From contig DYBL01000054.1 in NCBI GenBank assembly GCA_019418625.1, positions 1-20,555 on the forward strand: a stretch of 20,555 nucleotides of DNA, in the 5' to 3' direction. This DNA is from Clostridiales bacterium. Lineage in GTDB: Bacteria > Bacillota > Clostridia > Oscillospirales > Oscillospiraceae. This document shows, one piece after another, positions 6,700 through 13,429 of the stretch. The position numbers and the translations under genes are program-made. Under the pieces are notes generated by a model. That model did no database searches and was not told the DNA's origin. It worked only from the letters and a program-made list of their open reading frames with translations. Numbering within the stretch: position 1 is the first letter of the stretch; the number at the start of each line of letters is the position of its first letter.

Positions 6700-8244
6700 A
6701 TGAATCCCATCATCGCGGCCCTGCTGGGCCTGGTGATCGGCGGCGCCATCTGCTTCCCGCTCGGTATTCGTTATCGGAAAAAAGTCTCTGAGAAGGAAAT
6801 TTCCAGTGCCGAGGAAGAGGGCACACGCATTATCAACGAGGCCATCAAGAGCGCAGAGTCCAAAAAGCGCGAGGCCCTGCTGGAAGCAAAAGAAGAGATT
6901 CTGAAAAGCCGCAGCGAGTACGAGAAGGAAGAAAAGACACGCAGAGCCGACCTGCAGCGGCAGGAAAACCGCCTGCAGCAAAAGGAAGAAAACCTCGACC
7001 GCAAGACCGAGGCCATTGAAAAGAAGGAAGAGTCCCTGGCCCAGAAGCACGCGGCCATCGACAAGGAAAACGAGGAGATCAAGGTCATCAAGCGCAGCCA
7101 GACGGAAATGCTGGAGCGCATCTCCGGCTTCACCGCCGAGGAGGCCAAGCAGTACCTGATCGCCCAGGTGGAGTCCGAGGTGACTCACGAGACTGCCCTC
7201 AAGATCAAAGAGGTGGAGTCCCGGATGAAGGAGGAGTGCGAGGCCCGCGCCCGCGAAGTGGTGGCCCAGGCCATCCAGCGCTGTGCCGCGGACCAGGTGG
7301 CCGAAATGACCGTCAGTGTGGTTCCCCTGCCCAATGACGAGATGAAGGGCCGCATCATCGGCCGGGAGGGCCGCAACATCCGCACCATCGAGACCCTCAC
7401 CGGCGTGGATCTTATCATCGACGATACGCCGGAGGCCATCACCGTCAGCTGCTTTGAGCCCGTGCGTCGGGAGATCGCCCGGCTGGCGCTGGAGAAGCTT
7501 ATCGCCGACGGCCGCATCCACCCCACCCATATTGAGGAGATGGTGGAAAAGGCCCGCCGGGAAGTGGAAGCCACCATCAAGGCCGAGGGTGAGCGCGCTG
7601 TGTTCGAGTGCGGCATCCGCAGCCTGCATCCCGAGCTTGTGAAGATGCTGGGCCGGCTCCATTACCGCACCAGCTACGGCCAGAACGTGCTGCAGCACTC
7701 CATCGAGGTCAGCCACATCGCCGGCATGATGGCCGCGGAGCTGGGCGCCGATGTGCAGGCTGCCAAGCGGGCCGGCCTGCTCCACGATCTGGGCAAGTCC
7801 GTGGACCATGAGCTGGAGGGCACCCATGTGGCCCTGGGTGTGGAGTTTGCCCGCAAGTACAAGGAGCGGGAGGACATCATCCACGCCATCGAGGCCCACC
7901 ACAACGATGTGGAGCCCCGGACCATCGTGGCCTGCCTGGTCCAGGCGGCGGACGCCATTTCCGCTGCGCGGCCCGGCGCCCGGCGCGAGAATCTGGAGAA
8001 CTATATCAAGCGTCTGGAGCAGCTGGAGACCATCACCGGCTCTCACCCCGGCGTGGACAAGGCCTATGCCATCCAGGCGGGCCGGGAAGTCCGGGTCATG
8101 GTCAAGCCCGAGCAGGTCAGCGAGGACCAGATGGTCATCCTGGCCCGGGACCTGGCCAAGAAGATCGAAGAGGAAATGGAGTACCCCGGCCAGATCAAGG
8201 TGCATCTGATCCGGGAGACCAAAGTGGTGGAATACGCCAAATAA
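6700..8244 (+). CDS. rny: Ribonuclease Y
   Basis: 514-residue membrane-anchored endoribonuclease that starts bulk mRNA decay in Firmicutes and is the core of the degradosome-like network. Residues 2-24 form the N-terminal membrane anchor (PIIAALLGLVIGGAICFPLG). A long charged coiled coil rich in Glu/Lys/Gln runs from about 28 to 190. The KH RNA-binding domain at about 205-270 contains GRIIGREGRN (218-227). The HD phosphohydrolase domain at about 325-420 contains the metal-binding LLHDLGKSVDHE (H362, D363) and a downstream EAHHND. The length is close to the usual ~520. ATG 6700 was chosen because the protein then begins with the anchor and AGGAGGA is at 6685-6691; an earlier in-frame ATG at 6625 lies inside the leader. 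It is monocistronic, between its own promoter and a terminator. Confidence 0.97.
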   Translation: MNPIIAALLGLVIGGAICFPLGIRYRKKVSEKEISSAEEEGTRIINEAIKSAESKKREALLEAKEEILKSRSEYEKEEKTRRADLQRQENRLQQKEENLDRKTEAIEKKEESLAQKHAAIDKENEEIKVIKRSQTEMLERISGFTAEEAKQYLIAQVESEVTHETALKIKEVESRMKEECEARAREVVAQAIQRCAADQVAEMTVSVVPLPNDEMKGRIIGREGRNIRTIETLTGVDLIIDDTPEAITVSCFEPVRREIARLALEKLIADGRIHPTHIEEMVEKARREVEATIKAEGERAVFECGIRSLHPELVKMLGRLHYRTSYGQNVLQHSIEVSHIAGMMAAELGADVQAAKRAGLLHDLGKSVDHELEGTHVALGVEFARKYKEREDIIHAIEAHHNDVEPRTIVACLVQAADAISAARPGARRENLENYIKRLEQLETITGSHPGVDKAYAIQAGREVRVMVKPEQVSEDQMVILARDLAKKIEEEMEYPGQIKVHLIRETKVVEYAK

Positions 8245-8249
8245 TCAGT

Positions 8250-8287
8250 AAAGCGGGCGGTGCGCCGGTAAGCGCACCGCCCGCTTT
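8250..8287. terminator. Hairpin terminator between convergent rny and lipoprotein genes
   Basis: A perfect 16-bp stem (8250-8265 with 8272-8287) has the 6-nt loop CGGTAA. It begins 6 nt after the rny stop and lies 14 nt beyond the stop of the minus-strand lipoprotein gene, so it can serve both directions. The T-tracts are short (TTT on each side, from the stem itself). Confidence 0.85.
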
Positions 8288-8300
8288 CGCGGCTGCCTGG

Positions 8301-9287
8301 TCAAGGAGAGAATGTGACACGGAGATAAGGACGGCTCTGGTCCGGCAGCAGCTGACCGCACTCCACTGTGTAGCGCTGTGCCTGCTCTGTCAGAGTCAGG
8401 ATCAATTGCACCTCATCCGGCGTCTCCCGCACTTCTGCACGGGAGATGAAGTCATTGGTATCCGGCAGGGGACCAGCAGAAAACTCCGTGGGAAGACCGT
8501 GTGCCGGGGCGGCCTCTCGTTCCTCCGGGGACGGTGTGCCGCTGGTGAGAACGGCTTCCCGGAAAGTCAGGGTCAGAGTGTGCTGCTTGGAGTCATAGGC
8601 GGTGTCTGTCAACGGAATGGAGCTGGCGGCGGCGAAAAAGCTGCCCGGATTGTCCGCGGTGGGGCCAAAGGAAATCTCTGCACCGCTGAGTCCAAGCCGT
8701 ACATCCACCAAAGCTGCTGGGCCGTGGTCCCAGCCAAATGTGTAGGCTTCCTCGAGGGGGGCCACGTACGCGCTGGTCGTTTCATCACCCCACTGGCTGC
8801 CGGAGGGGGCGGGGCGGCCGCTTTCGTCCAGCCGCACCACAGCGCTGGCCTCTGTGACGGAAGGAAAACTCAAAGCGGCATTGATGGCGTTTTCTCCGCC
8901 GTGCACCACCCGGATCTGCCCTTGGGACAGGACCTCCCAGGAGAAAACCTGCTCTCCTGAGGAAAAAAGGGGGAGGGCGACACCGGTCTGCCCGTAGACC
9001 CAGTGAAACACACCGCCGCCTGCTTTGGTGCGTCCGTACACCAGGAAATCTCCCTCGCAGGGGAGGATCTCCTGTACGTCTATCTCCTCTGCCTGGTAAT
9101 AGGTGCGGAGGGCTTCCTCTGTAACGGGAAGCGTGAACTGCGGAGTCAGAGATGAGTCGGGCGCTTCTAAGTCGGATGGTACCTGTGCGGCTTCCTTTTC
9201 ATCGGGCGGCGCTTCAGGGAGTTCTTTATGGGCGCTGCAGCCGGTGAGCAGGCTCAGCACCAATAAAATCAGCGCGAACTGTTTCAT
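8301..9287 (-). CDS. Predicted lipoprotein of unknown function
   Basis: 328-residue protein with a type II signal peptide. A lysine near the start and a hydrophobic run (FALILLVLSLL) are followed by the lipobox LLTGC with the lipidated Cys at position 17. A Pro/Glu/Ala-rich linker (about 20-50) probably spaces the folded part from the membrane. The remainder is Ser/Thr/Gly-rich with alternating hydrophobics, consistent with beta structure; the C-terminal part has a repeated pattern such as TLTLTFREAV and VQLILTLTEQ. I see no catalytic motif and recognise no family. ATG 9287 follows AAAAAAGGAGG with good spacing, and the lipobox then lies where expected. It is a single minus-strand gene between convergent rny and divergent proS. 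Confidence 0.85.
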   Translation of the reverse strand: MKQFALILLVLSLLTGCSAHKELPEAPPDEKEAAQVPSDLEAPDSSLTPQFTLPVTEEALRTYYQAEEIDVQEILPCEGDFLVYGRTKAGGGVFHWVYGQTGVALPLFSSGEQVFSWEVLSQGQIRVVHGGENAINAALSFPSVTEASAVVRLDESGRPAPSGSQWGDETTSAYVAPLEEAYTFGWDHGPAALVDVRLGLSGAEISFGPTADNPGSFFAAASSIPLTDTAYDSKQHTLTLTFREAVLTSGTPSPEEREAAPAHGLPTEFSAGPLPDTNDFISRAEVRETPDEVQLILTLTEQAQRYTVECGQLLPDQSRPYLRVTFSP

Positions 9288-9352
9288 AGCAAGACCTCCT
9301 TTTTTGCACTGTATCATCCGTGAAGACAAATGTCCTTGCAAAGCGGTAACAG

Positions 9353-9381
9353 TTGACAATTTCAGGAGGAACGGATACAAT
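9353..9381 (+). promoter_or_regulatory. Sigma-A promoter of proS
   Basis: TTGACA (9353-9358), a 17-nt spacer and TACAAT (9376-9381). The -35 box is perfect and the -10 box matches at 5 of 6 positions. The untranslated leader would be about 60 nt, too short for a T-box. The divergent lipoprotein gene starts only 65 nt away on the other strand; its own promoter is not obvious. Confidence 0.85.
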
Positions 9382-9447
9382 AAAAAGCCAGTGAAAACCA
9401 CCCGCTTGCAGCGATCACACATTATATATAGAAGGATTTGAGAGAAT

Positions 9448-10887
9448 ATGGCACAGGATAAAAGACAGGTAGACGCCATTACCGCCCGGGACGTGGATTT
9501 TGCCCAGTGGTATACGGACGTCTGCAAAAAGGCGGAGCTGATCGACTACACCTCCGTCAAGGGTATGTTCATCTACCGTCCCTATGGCTACGCTATCTGG
9601 GAGAACATCCAGGCAGAGCTGGATCGGCGCTTCAAGGCCACCGGCCATGAAAACGTGTATCTGCCCGTTCTGATCCCCGAGTCCCTGCTCCAGAAGGAGA
9701 AGGACCACGTGGAGGGCTTTGCCCCCGAGTGCGCCTGGGTCACCATGGGCGGCAGCGAGAAGCTGGAGGACCGGCTGTGCGTGCGCCCCACCTCTGAGAC
9801 GCTGTTCTGCGAGCACTACGCCAACATCATCCATTCCTGGCGCGATCTTCCTAAGCTCTACAACCAGTGGTGCTCCGTCCTGCGCTGGGAAAAGACCTCC
9901 CGCCCCTTCCTGCGTCACCGGGAGTTTTTGTGGCAGGAGGGCCACACCATGCACGCCACGGCGGAAGAGGCCCGGGAAGAGACCATGCGCATGCTGAACA
10001 TCTACGCCGACTTCATGGAAAACGTCCTGGCCATGCCCGTCATCCGGGGCCGCAAGACCGACAAGGAAAAGTTCAACGGCGCCGAGGAGACCTACACCGT
10101 CGAGTGCATGATGCATGACCACAAGGCCCTGCAGGCCGGTACCAGCCACTACTTCGGCGACGGCTTCGCCAAGGCTTTCGACATCACCTTCGCCGGCAAG
10201 GACAACCAGCCCCACCATCCCCATCAGACCAGCTGGGGCGTTTCCACCCGTATGATCGGCGGCATCATCATGACCCACGGCGACGACAACGGCCTGGTGC
10301 TGCCTCCCCGTATCGCTCCCACCCAGGTGGTGGTGATCCCCGTGGCCGCCCACAAGCCCGGCGTGCTGGATGCTGCCGCTGCCCTGCGGGACCGTCTGAG
10401 CGCTGCGGGCCTCCGGTGCAAGCTGGATGACTCCGACAATTCTCCCGGCTGGAAGTTTGCCGAGTATGAGATGAAGGGCGTGCCCGCCCGCGTGGAGATC
10501 GGCCCCAAGGATATGGAGAAGGAGCAGTGCGTGGTGGCCCGCCGGGATACCGGCGAGAAGGTGACCGTGCCTCTGGCGGAGCTGGAGGAGACGGTGAAGC
10601 GTCTGCTGGACGAGATCCACGACAACATGTTCGCCATGGCTCTGAAGAACCGGGAGGAGAACACCTTCGATATCTCCACTCCCGAGGAGGCCAAGGCCAT
10701 CGCCGAAGGCAAGGGCGGCTTCCTGCGGTCCAAGTGGTGCGGCGACCTTGCCTGCGAGCTGGCCATGAAGGAGCGCGCCGGCGTCACCTCCCGCTGCATG
10801 CCTCTCAAGCAGTCCGGCACGGAGGGCGTGTGCCCCGTGTGCGGCAAAAAGTGCACCACCGACATCTACTGGGGCGTGGCGTATTAA
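9448..10887 (+). CDS. proS: Prolyl-tRNA synthetase, archaeal/eukaryotic-like type (ProS type 3)
   Basis: 479-residue class II aminoacyl-tRNA synthetase that charges tRNA-Pro. The catalytic core carries RPTSE at 113-117, motif 2 in RWEKTSRPFLRHREFLWQEG (146-165) and motif 3 in GVSTRMIGGIIMTHGDDNGL (264-283). The anticodon-binding domain is at about 290-390. The C-terminal domain has two Cys pairs (C431/C436 and C462/C465, the latter in CPVCGKKC), as in the zinc-binding domain of archaeal-type enzymes, and the protein ends in VAY with the conserved terminal Tyr. The ~570-residue bacterial type with an editing INS domain is different, and no such insertion is present. It has its own promoter and terminator and lies directly upstream of the S10 operon. 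Confidence 0.97.
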   Translation: MAQDKRQVDAITARDVDFAQWYTDVCKKAELIDYTSVKGMFIYRPYGYAIWENIQAELDRRFKATGHENVYLPVLIPESLLQKEKDHVEGFAPECAWVTMGGSEKLEDRLCVRPTSETLFCEHYANIIHSWRDLPKLYNQWCSVLRWEKTSRPFLRHREFLWQEGHTMHATAEEAREETMRMLNIYADFMENVLAMPVIRGRKTDKEKFNGAEETYTVECMMHDHKALQAGTSHYFGDGFAKAFDITFAGKDNQPHHPHQTSWGVSTRMIGGIIMTHGDDNGLVLPPRIAPTQVVVIPVAAHKPGVLDAAAALRDRLSAAGLRCKLDDSDNSPGWKFAEYEMKGVPARVEIGPKDMEKEQCVVARRDTGEKVTVPLAELEETVKRLLDEIHDNMFAMALKNREENTFDISTPEEAKAIAEGKGGFLRSKWCGDLACELAMKERAGVTSRCMPLKQSGTEGVCPVCGKKCTTDIYWGVAY

Positions 10888-10967
10888 GGAAAACCGCTGT
10901 TTTCCCGACAGGGAGACAGGCGTCTTTGAGGCTCCAAAAAAAACTTGAAAATTTCATGAAAAACAGA

Positions 10968-11004
10968 GAAAATCCCCTTGACAGCAAGGGGATTTTCTTT
11001 TATT
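10968..11004 (+). terminator. Rho-independent terminator of proS
   Basis: A perfect 13-bp stem (10968-10980 with 10985-10997) has the 4-nt loop ACAG and is followed by TTTTATT. It lies 80 nt after the proS stop. The same bases contain a near-consensus promoter (10978-11006). Confidence 0.92.
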
Positions 11005-11006
11005 AT
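10978..11006 (+). promoter_or_regulatory. Promoter of the S10-spc ribosomal protein operon, inside the proS terminator
   Basis: TTGACA (10978-10983, perfect), an exact 17-nt spacer and TATTAT (11001-11006, 5 of 6). The -35 box spans the end of the ascending stem and the loop of the proS terminator. The spacer contains the whole descending stem, and the -10 box is in the T-tract. Transcription would begin near 11012-11014. Confidence 0.8.
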
Positions 11007-11011
11007 AAGGG

Positions 11012-11297
11012 AGTCCGCGCGAAAGGTGTGCTCTGACGCGCGGTCATGCGATGAACCGGGAGATTGCTCCGCAAGGAGGTAACTTCCGGGGAGTATGTCC
11101 GATAATCGGGCGGCTGAGAAGGATCTGTACGTTGCGTAGATCGCTGCGCCATGACCTCGTTACCGGCCGTATGGTTTCATGCGCCGGTATTTTTCATGAG
11201 CTGGAATGATACGCACGGATAAGCGTATAGAAAAATCTCTCGCCGTAGGTCGTCGAGACTGCGTGAAAACAACCTACGAAATCAGGAGGAAACAACC
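11012..11297 (+). promoter_or_regulatory. Structured 5' leader RNA of the S10 operon
   Basis: This ~285-nt untranslated leader holds no credible gene. Helices visible by eye, in order, are:
- 7-bp CCGCGCG/CGCGCGG (11015-11021 with 11037-11043), at the transcript's 5' end.
- A long irregular helix 11056-11089 with a GCAA tetraloop on CTCC/GGAG.
- CCGA-TAA-TCGG (11099-11109).
- A hairpin 11122-11142 with TACG/CGTA around loop TTG.
- A terminator-like hairpin 11161-11189 followed by TTTTT.
- ATACGC/GCGTAT (11209-11214 with 11223-11228).
- CGTAGGT/ACCTACG (11244-11250 with 11272-11278), ending just before AGGAGG.
Likely role: ribosomal protein feedback or attenuation control. The ligand is unknown. 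Confidence 0.75.
11161..11195 (+). terminator. Candidate internal attenuator in the S10 leader
   Basis: A stem with arms 11161-11173 and 11178-11189 (UACCGG with CCGGUA, then a bulged C, then CGTATG with CATGCG) has the loop GTTT and is followed directly by TTTTTC. It lies ~100 nt before rpsJ and ~150 nt after the presumed transcription start. It has terminator form but sits inside a leader, as in attenuation systems. Confidence 0.55.
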
Positions 11298-11609
11298 ATG
11301 GCACAGAAAGAAATGATCCGCATTCGTCTGAAGGCCTATGACCACCAGGTCATCGACCAGAGCGCAGAGAAGATCGTCGAGACCGCCAAGCGCACCGGCG
11401 CTGAGGTGTCCGGCCCCATCCCCCTGCCCACCAAGAAGGAAGTCGTCACCATCCTGCGGGCCGTGCACAAGTACAAGGACAGCCGTGAGCAGTTCGAGCG
11501 CCGCACCCACAAGAGACTGATCGACATCACCAAGTCCTCTCCCAAGACCGTGGAGGCTCTGATGGCTCTGGAGCTGCCCGCCGGCGTGGAGATCGAGATC
11601 AAGCTGTAA
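11298..11609 (+). CDS. rpsJ: 30S ribosomal protein S10 (uS10)
   Basis: 103-residue small-subunit head protein. It also acts as NusE with NusB in transcription antitermination of rRNA operons. Recognisable features are the N-terminal IRIRLKAYDHQVIDQSAEKI, the loop region GPIPLPTKKEVVTILR and the C-terminal HKRLIDITKSSPKTVEALM. The length is standard (102-105). AGGAGGAAACAACC precedes the ATG. It is the first gene of the S10-spc operon here; the str genes (rpsL, rpsG, fusA, tuf) that often precede it are absent, and proS is upstream instead. A 139-nt structured gap follows. Confidence 0.98.
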   Translation: MAQKEMIRIRLKAYDHQVIDQSAEKIVETAKRTGAEVSGPIPLPTKKEVVTILRAVHKYKDSREQFERRTHKRLIDITKSSPKTVEALMALELPAGVEIEIKL

Positions 11610-11640
11610 TCCCACGCAACACTATTTAAATTGTTTGCTG

Positions 11641-11731
11641 TCCCAAGCCCATCGTCTTGCGAGATGGGCGGGTCATGTCGGCAGAGCAATGCGGCCAACC
11701 CAACCGGGCGTATCTAAGCCGACCAATAACC
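11641..11731 (+). promoter_or_regulatory. Structured element in the rpsJ-rplC intergenic region
   Basis: The 139-nt gap between rpsJ and rplC folds into at least two helices. One is GCCCATC/GATGGGC (11647-11653 with 11663-11669). The other is GTCGGC/GCCGAC (11677-11682 with 11718-11723), enclosing an irregular inner hairpin (ATGC 11689-11692 with GTAT 11710-11713). Possible outer pairs GGT/ACC (11671-11673 with 11729-11731) would place it just before the rplC ribosome site AAGGAGG. No T-tract follows, so translational rather than transcriptional control is more likely. The ligand is unknown. Confidence 0.6.
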
Positions 11732-11748
11732 TTTAAGGAGGAACATAC

Positions 11749-12468
11749 ATGAAAGCAATCATCGGCAAAAAAGTGGGCATGTCTCAGATTTTTGACGAGA
11801 ACGGCCATGTGATTCCCGTCACCGTGATCGAGGCGGGCCCCTGCGTGGTCACTCAGAAGAAGACTTCCGAAAAGGAAGGCTATGAGGCTGTCCAGCTGGG
11901 CTTCGAGGATATCGCCGAGCGCAAGCTCACCAAGCCCGAGATGGGCCACCTGAACAAGGCCGGCGTCTCCCCCAAGAAGCACCTGCGTGAATTCAACCTG
12001 GAGAATGCCGCCGAGCTGAACATCGGCGACATCGTCAAGGCGGACACCTTCAAGGTCGGCGACTTCGTTGACGTCACCGGCACCAGCAAGGGTCACGGCT
12101 ACGCCGGCGTCATCAAGCGCCACGGCGCCCACCGCCTGAAGGAGACCCACGGTAGCGGCCCTGTGCATCGTCACGCCGGTTCTATGGGCTCTTCCACCGA
12201 TCCTTCCCGTATCTTCAAGGGCAAGATCGGCGCCGGCCACATGGGCGTTGACCAGGTGACCGTGCAGAACCTGTCCGTTGTCAAGGTCGATCCCGAGCTG
12301 AACATGCTGGTCGTCTGCGGCGCGGTGCCCGGCCCCAAGGGCGGTCTGGTCACCATCAAGTCCACCGTGAAGGTCCACAAGGTCAAGCAGGCCGGCGCTG
12401 ACATCAGCAAGAACCCGCAGAAGGCTTCCGGCCGTAACCCGCAGAAGGCTTCCGCCAGAAACAAGTAA
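11749..12468 (+). CDS. rplC: 50S ribosomal protein L3 (uL3)
   Basis: 239-residue primary 23S rRNA-binding protein that reaches toward the peptidyl transferase centre. The start MKAIIGKKVGMSQIFDENG and the central loop GSGPVHRHAGSMGSSTDPSRIFKG, followed by KIGAGHMG, are typical. The usual length is about 205-215. The extra length lies in a basic C-terminal tail in which an eight-residue unit is repeated (NPQKASGR then NPQKASAR). AAGGAGGA lies just upstream of the ATG. Separated from rpsJ by a structured gap and from rplD by 18 nt. Confidence 0.98.
   Translation: MKAIIGKKVGMSQIFDENGHVIPVTVIEAGPCVVTQKKTSEKEGYEAVQLGFEDIAERKLTKPEMGHLNKAGVSPKKHLREFNLENAAELNIGDIVKADTFKVGDFVDVTGTSKGHGYAGVIKRHGAHRLKETHGSGPVHRHAGSMGSSTDPSRIFKGKIGAGHMGVDQVTVQNLSVVKVDPELNMLVVCGAVPGPKGGLVTIKSTVKVHKVKQAGADISKNPQKASGRNPQKASARNK
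12412..12454 (+). repeat. Tandem repeat in the 3' end of rplC
   Basis: Two identical 19-nt copies (12412-12430 and 12436-12454, beginning AACCCGCAGAAGG) have a 24-nt period, equal to eight codons. They encode NPQKASGR/NPQKASAR in the L3 tail. The exact DNA identity suggests a recent in-frame duplication. Confidence 0.9.
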
Positions 12469-12486
12469 GAAAGGGGTGCTTGAGTA

Positions 12487-13110
12487 ATGTCTTCTATGAA
12501 AGTTTTGAACATGGCCGGCGCTGAGGTCGGCACTGTTGAATTGAACGACGCCATCTTCGGCATCGAGCCCAACGAAGTCGTCGTCCACGAGGTCGTCAAG
12601 AACCACCTCGCCAACTGCAGACAGGGCACCCAGAGCGCCCTCACCCGCGCCGAGGTCTCCGGCGGCGGCCGCAAGCCCTGGCGTCAGAAGGGTACCGGCC
12701 ACGCCCGTCAGGGCAGCACCCGTGCTCCCCAGTGGACCCACGGCGGTATCGTCTTCGCTCCCAAGCCCCGCGATTACAGCTATGTGCTGAACAAGAAGGT
12801 CAAGCGCCTGGCGCTCAAGTCCGTCCTGTCCGCCAGAGCTGCCGAGGGCAAGCTGGTGGTCATCGACTCCATCAAGATGGATGCCATCAAGACCGCCGAG
12901 TTCCGCAAGTTCCTGGATGCTGTCAAGGTCGACGGCAAGGCCGTCGTGGTCACCCCCGCTGTTGACGAGATCATCGTCAAGAGCGCCCGCAACATCCCCG
13001 GCGTGCTGACCACTCCCTCCAACAACCTGAGCGTGTACGACCTCGTCAACGCCCAGTACCTGGTGGTGGATCAGGCCGCCCTCGCAAACATCGAGGAGGT
13101 GTACGCATAA
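12487..13110 (+). CDS. rplD: 50S ribosomal protein L4 (uL4)
   Basis: 207-residue large-subunit protein whose extended loop lines the exit-tunnel constriction. The loop signature is visible as GGGRKPWRQKGTGHARQGSTR (about residues 59-79). This is followed by PQWTHGGIVFAPKPRDYSY, and the C-terminal part has VYDLVNAQYLVVDQAAL. In E. coli, L4 is the feedback regulator of the S10 operon, which makes it one candidate ligand for the structured leader here; that is inference. The start ATG has GGGG 10 nt upstream; a second ATG at 12496 is a possible alternative. The stop overlaps the rplW start as TAATG. Confidence 0.98.
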   Translation: MSSMKVLNMAGAEVGTVELNDAIFGIEPNEVVVHEVVKNHLANCRQGTQSALTRAEVSGGGRKPWRQKGTGHARQGSTRAPQWTHGGIVFAPKPRDYSYVLNKKVKRLALKSVLSARAAEGKLVVIDSIKMDAIKTAEFRKFLDAVKVDGKAVVVTPAVDEIIVKSARNIPGVLTTPSNNLSVYDLVNAQYLVVDQAALANIEEVYA

Positions 13111-13406
13111 TGGCTACCGCATACGACATCATTATCCGTCCCATCATCACCGAGCGCGCCATGGCTGGCGCCGCCGATAAGAAGTACGTCTTCGAGGTGG
13201 CCAAGAGCGCCGGTAAGATCGAGATCAAGAAGGCTGTTGAGGAGATCTTCGGCGTGAAGGTCGCTTCCGTCAACACCCTGACGGTGCCCGGCAAGGAAAA
13301 GCGCATGGGCGCCGGCCGTCCCGGCATGACCAAGACCTGGAAGAAGGCCTATGTCCAGCTGGCTGACGATTCCAAGACCATCGAGTTCTTCGAAGGCATG
13401 GTCTGA
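13110..13406 (+). CDS. rplW: 50S ribosomal protein L23 (uL23)
   Basis: 98-residue protein at the tunnel exit, the docking site for trigger factor and signal recognition particle. Family features are YDIIIRPIITERAM at the start, the KYVFEVAKSAGKIEIKKAVE core and the basic loop GKEKRMGAGRPGMTKTWKKA. Its ATG shares one base with the rplD stop, and the ribosome site AGGAGGTG lies inside the end of rplD, so translation is coupled. The gap to rplB is 23 nt. Confidence 0.97.
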   Translation: MATAYDIIIRPIITERAMAGAADKKYVFEVAKSAGKIEIKKAVEEIFGVKVASVNTLTVPGKEKRMGAGRPGMTKTWKKAYVQLADDSKTIEFFEGMV

Positions 13407-13429
13407 TAACGGAAGGAGAGTAAAGCGAT

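Noticed and set aside
6562..8205. 547-codon minus-strand frame opposite rny
   Set aside because: It mirrors the coiled-coil and HD codons of RNase Y, matches no family and lacks a start signal.
9382..9447. Possible T-box riboswitch before proS
   Set aside because: Only ~60 nt separate the promoter from the start codon, with no T-box sequence and no terminator.
11012..11297. tRNA or other known small RNA gene in the S10 leader
   Set aside because: No cloverleaf, GGTTCRA-type T arm or CCA end is visible, and the helices do not match a class I know. A regulatory leader explains the position better.
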